Shown here piece after piece: positions 56,043 through 64,000 of a stretch of DNA of 64,000 nucleotides; position 1 is the stretch's first letter, and every line of letters starts with the position of its first letter. Below the pieces are notes generated by a model. That model was given only the letters and a program-made list of their open reading frames with translations. It was not told the origin of the DNA and did no database searches. Position numbers and translations under genes: made by a program. Source of the stretch: Piezodorus guildinii (lineage: Eukaryota; Arthropoda; Insecta; Hemiptera; Pentatomidae); contig CM041294.1 of NCBI GenBank assembly GCA_023052935.1, forward strand, positions 9,348,414 to 9,412,413, read 5' to 3'.

Positions 56043-56452
56043 ATATATATATATATAAGTAAATAAATAAAACCAAACTTAATCAACACATACCAAAAAT
56101 ACGTCTCAAATATAATAAAGTATTATTATAAATATAATATAATAATACTGCCTTAAAGCATTTACCAAATGAAAATTGGACAAACATCCCTCCCCATGAA
56201 AAATGGTTGATAATGAATTTTGCATTTCTGTAATTAGAGGATGTACTCATGATGAGGGCTCCAATAGTCCTATTTTGTGTTATCATTAAATCATACCGTG
56301 TTTTCCTAATTGCTTTTTTGGTCATGATGAAGACCAACAACGTCGATTGAATTATTTCCACGGAGTATGTGCCATTTACTCCCTATAGAGCTGTGAGTTG
56401 TATTATTTATTTAGTACTGTTGATTTTAATTATCATATCGGTACCAGAAGTG

Positions 56453-56507
<55 letters not shown>

Positions 56508-58270
56508 CATAGTAAGAAGACTAAACCAGTTTCGCTTATTGTTTTATTTACTTAAACTACTCGTAATAGCATCCTAAGATTGAAAGCAGCAACATAATTT
56601 ATTATAGATCAAATCCGTGAAGAAATTCTCTTTTATTATATGCCTTATTACTGTCGTATATATGATTATTATAAATAAATTATTTTCCTTATTTTAAAGT
56701 AAATAAAGCTTTATCATTTAAAAAATATATAAATGCTCTGTTTTTTATGCTATGTTTTATGGTGTAAATATTCTCGAATTCAGTGTAAGGAGAAATGATA
56801 TTATTTCATCGGGGAAAATGTTTGAAATGTCATCTTCACTCTGAGGTCACATGATTTGTTTTTGAGGGTTTTTTATACCATTAGATCCTTAATCTAGAAT
56901 ATGTTAATATAAAAATATGCTTTGCCATATGTTTCATGCTCTATTGATAATAATAAGTATATTTTACCATAAATAACTATTAAAGGAGTATTTGCTTTAA
57001 TTACTTTAATATTGCTTATATGTAAACCAGAAAAACAAAGTTAAATACTTGTTTGTTGTTTCACTGGAAGGAGGTTGTAGTCCTGACCCAGTTTGATTCC
57101 TCCGTTGGGTCAGTAGTGACGTCAGTAGCCTGGCGCCATTATGCTAAAGATTAATTGTTTTAGATCGGAGTCTCTATGCGCAAAATGGCTTTTTTTTATC
57201 TTTTTTTTTTTCTTTGTAATTGGAAATCTATGGACCATGAAGATTGTGAGTGAAACATCGTTAGTGGTTCCAGAAGTCGTTAAGACAGCAATCATGGGTG
57301 GATAGGATTATGTGGTTTTACTACAAGAAGCAAAGGAAGCGCCAAGAATCTTGTATAGCTTTTAGTTCAAATAATCAATAGGCTCGAAAATTGAATTGCA
57401 TGGATATGGAAGCATAAAGGAATACTTCTAAATATCTTTGTTTTGTTTTAATCCAGTATAGATAAATTCATTATTTTACGTATCCATTAATGTTGGAGAG
57501 TGAGAAAAAACCAAAACAATTAATTATTATTTATTTCATACCAAGATTAAGAATGCGATTCAAAGAAATTCTAAAACTTAGAAACTGAATTTTAAAAAGG
57601 AAAACATCATTTTAAGATGTATTCTGCTATTTTATAATATTCTCAAGTCATTATTATTTTTAATTTTTTACCTTTTTTTTTTGTTTTTTGTTTTTTTGTT
57701 TATTTAATGAAATTATTTTTTTTTAATTTTTAATTAACCATTGTATTTATTTCATAAAGCTCTGACTGGATCAGTTAAAACATAAGTCTGTGACCGTTTT
57801 TGAAAATTCATTTTTTTTTTCAATTTTATTAAAATATATTTTATAATGATTTAGATTAAATGTCTAAATTATTCTTTTATTATAACGTCTTTTAAAAATG
57901 TTATAGTTGAGTCGAATGCAATTCGAGTTTCATATTAAAGATTTTATAAATTTACAGTTTTTAGTCTGGTAATCTGGTACTGCCTATATTAGCTCTTTAA
58001 TACATCTTTTATTGGCCCTGATTAGTTTTTGTATCAATTATAATAATAATAATAGTTATTATTCAGTTAGCAAAAACTATCTTTAACTAGGTATTGTCAA
58101 AATTTAGTTTACACTTATCTTATAGGTAATTATAAAATATAAGAAGAGTGAAAGAAGCTAGTTTGTAGATTTATAAGGATCATGTTGGATAGAAAAAAGT
58201 CATTTTAACCATGGCTTGAGATTGATTGGTTTAGAAAATATTTTAGATTTATTCATCCGTAATATTTTTT
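56010..58270. other. no gene recognised
   Basis: (TA)n tracts at 56012-56055 and 56456-56500; several T runs. 57075-57200 is less AT-rich but carries no recognised feature. Confidence 0.5.
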
Positions 58271-58276
58271 TTTACT

Positions 58277-59160
58277 TTCACTTACTATATATATTAAGGG
58301 AAAAAATTGCGATCGTAAAAATTTTCGAATTCCAGTTTTTAATGGAAATTCACGTTTTTGGGTTCCCTAAGTCCAAATAACCAAGTCCCGTGTGTCTGTG
58401 TGTGTGTGGGTCACTCTCGGGCGGAAACTAAAAGTCCTATAAAACTGAAATTTCATATTCAAGACAAATATACGTCCGAGACGTTACCAAACCTTTTTCA
58501 TTAAAATGAGCTTACCAGAAGAGCCACTTTATGCCATACATTTTGCACCTTTTTTCGATTTTCTCAAAAACGATTCCGACGATTTTGATTAAACTCGCTA
58601 TATCAATGTAAAATTGAATAGGCCTTAACATCATGTAGGTTTTATTCTGATTAAAATAGTCTGACAGGACTTAAATGCCGATATTTCAAAATCTCTTCCT
58701 CTAAAGTACCTTTAATTTTGTTTATTCTATAAAAATAACCATAATATCTTGTTAGCTTTGATAGATAACAGTTAAATATGTAAGTTGAGCGAATTTGAAA
58801 AACAAATAAAGAAGAAAACTAAAAAGTATTTTTTTAATGCAATCTTTTGGTTTTGAACATAAGAGCAGTAATATACATGTATGATATACCGTTGGAAAGC
58901 TTGAGATTTTAGAAAAAATATTATCTCATACACAAGCTTTTAAAAGTTAATAGAGAGTGATGAAAAGACGATAAAACTAGGTTCATTTTAGATAATAATA
59001 TAATAGATTTTTTAATAAAACACATGTTTTTATGGAAATTCCATTTAATTATTTTTTTAATGGTTTCAATCATTTTTATCTCTTACTTTACTTGAAAATT
59101 CTTTAATCGATTTTAAAAACGGAGGTAAGTGAAAGTCGTGTGTTGCCCGCACCAGATTTT
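58277..59160 (+). repeat. R870 repeat, complete copy
   Basis: From TACTTTCACTTACTATATAT to TGTTGCCCGCACCAGATTTT, about 885 bp and colinear with the 50.6 kb copy throughout. The GT-rich stretch after AAGTCCCG is shortened. Confidence 0.9.
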
Positions 59161-59645
59161 TTTTCTGACAGTCGTGTAATAGTCATTACAATTGGACAGG
59201 GGACGATCGTTTCTTAGCTATTCTCGTTAGAAATCCATGAGAAATAATCCCAGTGTCTGTCCTTTAGTCGTTTATAGATATATATTCTTCGACATAATTG
59301 GAGCTATGATTTATAAGATGTTATATAATTCTTCTTTATATATTGGTATATAATGATAATAAGAAAAATGGACTGAAGTAGTTGATTGAAACTACTTCCT
59401 CTCGCATTTCCCAGGTAGCTAAACTTGTTCCCTGTTGGGAAGTTGGTCTGCAACTAGTGAAGATAAAGTATGATTGGTTGTTCGTGCCCGACTTTATTAC
59501 ATTCTTCCTGTATAAAACCTTTCTGACATTTTCTTTGTTTCCCATTCCTTTCATTGTGTTCCGCATCGGTACTTGACATCAATGAAATCATAAGATAGCA
59601 ATATCAACTTAATTTTAACCGATCTTGATATTATATAAAGGATTT

Positions 59646-59719
<74 letters not shown>

Positions 59720-59734
59720 AAGTTTTTGTATTCT
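59161..59734. other. no gene recognised
   Basis: (TA)n at about 59649-59710. The open frames at 59336-59576 look random. Confidence 0.5.
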
Positions 59735-59941
59735 CAGGTTTCAGTCAATGAATAAACAATTTTATCTATGCGACGTTTCGAGAATTTATTGTTCTCATAA
59801 TCATGAAATTTTGGACAAAATAGTGTCTTCATTAGACAAGTGTAGTCTACAAACTTTGAAAGAACACTTGCATGATTATGAGTACAATAAATTCTCGAAC
59901 CGTCGCATAGATAAAATTGTTTATTCATTGACTGAAACCTG
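59735..59941. mobile_element. 207-bp foldback element
   Basis: 59735-59805 and 59871-59941 are reverse complements over 71 bases with about two mismatches, ending CAGGTTTCAGTCAATGAATA. The arms contain TATCTATGCGACGTTTCGAG; the minus strand reads GAGAACAATAAATTCTCGAA ACGTCGC, a degenerate hammerhead-like core. Probably another short inverted PLE-type end. The open frames here simply mirror the repeat. Confidence 0.75.
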
Positions 59942-59997
59942 ATAACAACAAAAACTAAAATTATCAACAGTCGGCAACTGACCTAACAAAAAAAAAA

Positions 59998-60006
59998 TAT
60001 ATATAT

Positions 60007-60094
<88 letters not shown>
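59998..60094. repeat. (TA)n-(GA)n compound microsatellite
   Basis: About 28 TA units followed by about 15 GA units. Confidence 0.95.
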
Positions 60095-60097
<3 letters not shown>

Positions 60098-60263
60098 TTA
60101 ATTTTACTGTGCTTTTAAAGTGATCTAATTTTTTCTTGGTTTGTTAAGTTACAATTTTCTATAATAAAACAAATCAAATTGTACGAATAAAAAAAGTATC
60201 ATTAGAATCGTAATATGAAATAATCAGGTGTCAGTGGTTTTTTTTTTTTAATATTTTAATTTT

Positions 60264-60305
60264 TCCGACGTTTCGGCTCAAACTTGTGAACCATCATCAG
60301 GGCAT
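60264..60305 (-). ncRNA. hammerhead-like motif
   Basis: Minus strand CTGATGA, stem II GGTTC/GAGCC, GAAACGTC, then GG; two stem I pairs. Confidence 0.55.
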
Positions 60306-60550
60306 TACTGACCTACGTCATACATAAACTCTTTTTTACTTTCACATACCTATGAAATATATAGTAAGGGAAAGTATTGCGATCCTGAAAATTCTCGAAT
60401 ACACGTTTTATGGTCCCCTGAGTACAAATAACCAAGCCCCGCAAAAAAAGGTTGAGATAATTAATATGTGACAATGAAAAGATAAATTTTAACATAATTA
60501 TTCATATCTAGTAACTTAATATGAATAATACTACAATCAATAGTAATTGA

Positions 60551-60848
60551 CCTATATTGAGATACAATATGGAAATAAATTTATGTAGAATTCTAATAAT
60601 AAACAGATTGTTTTAAATGATAAATTGATTCTAATTTATTGATAATGTGTTGTTAATGTATGTATAGTTGCTTATAATATTTATTTAATTATATGTTAGA
60701 TATTTGAAAATCTGAAGATGAGGCATAAGGTACCTCGAAACGTAATGATTAATAATCATGTTTGATATGTTATGATAAATAAATATATAAACAAATTAGA
60801 AGAGACTGTTCCGAATAATATATTCATAACTTAAATTACTCTTCTACA
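60551..60848 (+). mobile_element. PLE-like end inside R870
   Basis: CAATAGTAATTGA occurs at 60538-60550 and about 60847-60859, a possible target duplication around about 300 bp with a hammerhead-like motif but no ORF. Confidence 0.5.
60707..60748 (+). ncRNA. hammerhead-like motif
   Basis: CTGAAGA at 60712-60718, stem II GAGG/CCTC, GAAACGTA at 60737-60744; GTA is a permitted cleavage triplet. Stem I is only two pairs. Confidence 0.5.
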
Positions 60849-61045
60849 ATAGTAATTGATATAAAATGTTTATTTTAAAATCCAATGTTAATAATTCTTT
60901 GATAATTTATTTTCGATTTTAATTTTTTTTTTTTTTTTATAATTCTTAAATTGATATCAATAACGAAGGTAAGTGAAAGTCGTGTGTTGCGCGCACCAGA
61001 TTTTTATCTTTGACTCTCGATTTATGTTTGACATATGTCAGCATT

Positions 61046-61086
61046 GCCTTGATGATTGCTCACGAGTTTAAGCAGAAACGTCGGTG
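61046..61086 (+). ncRNA. hammerhead-like motif
   Basis: TTGATGA (one change from CTGATGA), stem II TGCT/AGCA, GAAACGTCGG at 61074-61083; stem I GCC/GGT. Confidence 0.5.
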
Positions 61087-61170
61087 AAATTAAAATTTAA
61101 AAAAAAAAAAAAAAAAACGATTATTTCATGCTGAGATATTTTCAACAGTCGACCATACATCCTCAATATA

Positions 61171-61820
61171 TTTGTAGGGTTCAACAGTTCAAGATGTAAA
61201 ATCTCAAAATAGTGTCATTAGAATGTTATTTCTGTTCCAGCTTTATTAATTATTAGTCTTACCAAGCTTTAGTTTTCACATTTTTTATAACACTATTAAC
61301 AGCTTTGTTAATATAAAGACATATCTAAATGTTTGTCTAAGTTTTTCTTTGTTTAATCTAAGCATTACCAACTTATTTATGTTGGTGGAATCCTCTTGAA
61401 GGATAAGCTTCTGAACTAAGCTGGAAAACTAATAAGTTGCGACCCGACATATTATTCACTGCGGCATTAGCAACCATTTGTCTTGTACATCGGCTTAGCT
61501 ACTAATCTCTTCGTTTTATAATTACTTCTTGGTTTTGTGATATTAATTCAGTTGATTCAATTAGGATAAGTATTTGGATTACAAGACCAGTTTCAATTAT
61601 TTGTGATAACTTTCAAACCAAGAAAAAATATCTTATATTTATTAGTATTATAAACAAACCTAGTTTGAGTGGATCCTAAAATTCCATTAGTTCAACGCCT
61701 GTTGATCCTCGCGCTAGTAATTATTGTTGGTATATCCGTAATTTTGTACTGCTAATTTATTTGTTCTTTACTGAATTTGTAGGTGCCGACTTAAATCTTC
61801 CGAGGAAGTCATTGATTTCA
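61171..61820. other. no gene recognised
   Basis: Nothing identified. Confidence 0.5.
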
Positions 61821-61821
61821 A

Positions 61822-61857
61822 AACACACACACTCACACACACACACACACACACACA

Positions 61858-61890
<33 letters not shown>

Positions 61891-61901
61891 ATATATATAT
61901 A
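61822..61901. repeat. (CA)n-(TA)n compound microsatellite
   Basis: CA repeats at 61822-61857 followed by interrupted TA repeats. Confidence 0.95.
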
Positions 61902-63077
61902 CATTGTCAATATTTTCTAGTTGCTCTGTATTATAATACATTAATTGTGATAAAGGCGCGGCTCTATTTGCAATGTACGGGAATGATATAAGGAGACCAA
62001 TGAACTCATTAAAAGTAAACATGTTGAATTTGTATTACTTCTTAAATTTTTTATCTTTCTTTGTGAGAGTACATGTGCCCGTTTACACTTTTGCGAAGCC
62101 ATTTTGAAGTTAGAACTTCGTTAGGCGCGTTATGCGATTTTTTGGTAAAGGGTTCGATTTCGTGACCATGGTAACAATACCATCATGCTCTGGCCTGGCG
62201 CATGCGCATTGTATAGCTATTAGAGATAGGATAACAAAATGAATTTCCATGAACGTTGTAGATACCGGTGTAATATCCGCACAAAAATATCGATATTTAT
62301 AATACTTGATTTCAGTATTTAATTATATTTAAATCAGTTGCAAATGGATGAGTAAAGATATGGTTGATAAACTATGTCTAAAATATCGATATATGTAAAT
62401 ATTACTAAAACATTACTTTCATGAAAACATTTAAACATGCGAAGAAAAATCATGATGATTGTTCAAGCCCAAATTTACAATTAATTATTAATTGTTATCG
62501 AGATAAGAGATGTTCTTTTGTTTTTTATAATGTGCGTGGGTTTTATCGTTAATAACATATGTTACGAGAGTCATTGTGAACTATTGTTGTGAGTTTTTTT
62601 TTTTTTTAAACGGAGAAAAACAATATCCCGCCTTTCCTTTTAGTGAAATAATACTGTGTTCAAGAAATTGATATTAATGCGTGAATCCGAAGTGAAGAAA
62701 GCAACCAGGTGTTATGTTTTCGCCTTTTTTCACCATTTTTATTTTAACCACCCAACAGTTTTACGTGGAGAGGTTTGTTTTTCGATTGAGAAAAGCTCCT
62801 TGCCCCAACAATGATCATACTGTCAATATCTAAATCGTAGTAAAGCGAAATCGAAAATGATATCTTGATCATGTAAGCATAGAAATATGACATTTGAAAA
62901 TTAAATTAATTTTAATATTATAGATTTTAATCAAGCAAAATGTATATTTCGTTACTAATTAAAACATATGTTTTTTGTTTACTTGGGAGAGAAATTGAGG
63001 TAATCTCTGTGAAACAACTATAAAGCTTATTTCTAATTGTCTGAAGTTCCTTGATACAAATGGAAGGTCTATAAAAA
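61902..63077. other. no gene recognised
   Basis: 62080-62230 is less AT-rich (GGCGCGTTATGCG; CTGGCCTGGCGCATGCGCAT). No ORF or repeat was matched. Confidence 0.5.
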
Positions 63078-63972
63078 AAAAATCTGGTGCGGGCAACACA
63101 CGACTTTCACTTACCTCCATTTTTAAAATCAATGAAAGAATTTTCAAATACAGTTAAAGATAAAAATACGTGAAACTATTAAGGAATTAATTAAATTAAA
63201 TTTCTATAAAAACATGTGTTTCATTAAAAAATCTATTATATTATTATCTAAAATAATCAGTTAGTTTTATCTTCTTTTCATCACTCTCCTTTAACTTTTA
63301 AAATCTTGTGAATGGGATGATATTTTTTCTAAAATCTTTAGCTTTCCAACGGTATGTCATACATGTATATTACTGCTCTTATGTTCAAAAACGAAAAATT
63401 GCATTAAAAAAACATTTTTTCTGTTTTCTCCTTTAGTTGGGTATGGAATTTATTCAATTTATATATTTACCGGTTTTTTATCAGCGTTAACAAGATAATC
63501 TAGTTATTATTATTGAATCTACAAAATTAAAGGTACTTTAGAGGAAGATATATTAAAATATCGGCATTTAAGCCCTGTCAGACCATTTTTATCCAAATAA
63601 AACTTACATGATATTAAAGCCCATTAAATTTTACATCGATATAGCGAGTTTAATCAAAATCGTCGGAACCGTTTTCGAGAAAATCGAAAAAAGGTGCAAA
63701 ATGCATGGTATAAAGTGCCTCTTCTGGTAAGCTCATTTTGATGAAAAAAGTTTTGTCACGTCTCGGGCGTATAGTTGTCTTGAATATGAAATTTCAGTTT
63801 CATAGGACTTACCGTTTCCGCCCGGGAGTTACCACACACCAGACCTTTTTGCGGGACTTGGTTATTTGGACTCAGGGGACCCTAAAACGTTTATTTCCGT
63901 TGAAAACTGGAATTCGAAAATTTTCACGATCGCAATACTTCCCCTTACTATATATAGTAAGTGAAAGTAAAA
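63078..63972 (-). repeat. R870 repeat, complete copy
   Basis: Minus orientation, from AAATCTGGTGCGGGCAACAC to CTTACTATATATAGTAAGTG AAAGTA, about 895 bp. It is close to the 50.6 and 58.3 kb copies along its whole length and is the best copy for a consensus. Confidence 0.92.
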
Positions 63973-64000
63973 AGTGCTATGTGTACCACCAACCCATACA

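Larger units (their letters stand above)
60341..61006 (+). repeat. R870 repeat, interrupted copy
   Basis: First about 110 bp (ACTTTCACATACC to CCCCGCAAAAAAAGG) and last about 155 bp (to GTGTGTTGCGCGCACCAGAT). The middle is replaced by other sequence including a PLE-like end. Confidence 0.8.
60216..61170. mobile_element. paired hammerhead-like element H2, copy 3, with nested inserts
   Basis: The left end ATGAAATAATCAG and the right end CGATTATTTCATGCTG are inverted. The right end carries CAGTCGACCATACATCCTCA, the complement of the H2 tail seen at 11.56 and 23.08 kb. Hammerhead-like motifs at 60264-60305 (minus) and 61046-61086 (plus) face outward. The middle is an R870 copy (60341-61006), itself split by a PLE-like end. 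Confidence 0.75.

Overview
This window is AT-rich, intron-dense-looking animal DNA made almost entirely of transposable-element remains. The element mix points to an arthropod, most likely an insect: DD34D mariners with TA target duplications, jockey-type LINEs with a three-knuckle gag, a Penelope-like element with GIY-YIG endonuclease, and tRNA-derived SINEs. That assignment is inference from TE content. I see no convincing host protein-coding gene, rRNA or functional tRNA, and nothing bacterial.

Layout. 0.57-4.63 kb: a mariner (family MarA) interrupted by a nearly full-length Penelope-like element (PLE). 6.4-9.3 kb: a SINE, a palindromic mariner (MarB) and a LINE tail. 10.1-13.2 kb: an inverted minisatellite, a small element with paired hammerhead-like motifs, a SINE fragment and a MarA copy with an intact but catalytically dead ORF. 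13.2-21.8 kb: a long non-coding repeat (R870) with a MITE inside it, jockey and other LINE fragments, PLE ends. 22.5-24.5 kb: two more paired-motif elements and a 380-bp MarA deletion derivative. 25.7-30.4 kb: R870, LINEs, a 540-bp near-perfect palindrome and an inverted GC-rich SINE pair. 31.8-36.0 kb: the best preserved LINE (gag, endonuclease, reverse transcriptase). 36.4-40.6 kb: SINE, LINE, MarA, LINE tails. 40.6-49.4 kb: sparse DNA, SINEs, a LINE, then R870 carrying both a MITE and a LINE. 50.6-64 kb: four R870 copies, a second palindromic MarB, paired-motif elements, an RNase H remnant and long TA microsatellites.

How the parts relate. The autonomous PLE carries a hammerhead-like core (CTGAAGA, stem II, GAAACGTC) before its 3' end. 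The same core recurs about a dozen times, often as two outward-facing copies at the ends of 0.2-1 kb elements, one of which has a clean 15-bp target duplication. These look like short inverted derivatives of PLE ends and are the most interesting system here. MarA copies share one internal-deletion junction, so a defective subfamily has spread. MarB copies are tail-to-tail palindromes. R870 is an abundant non-coding family and a frequent landing site for other insertions.
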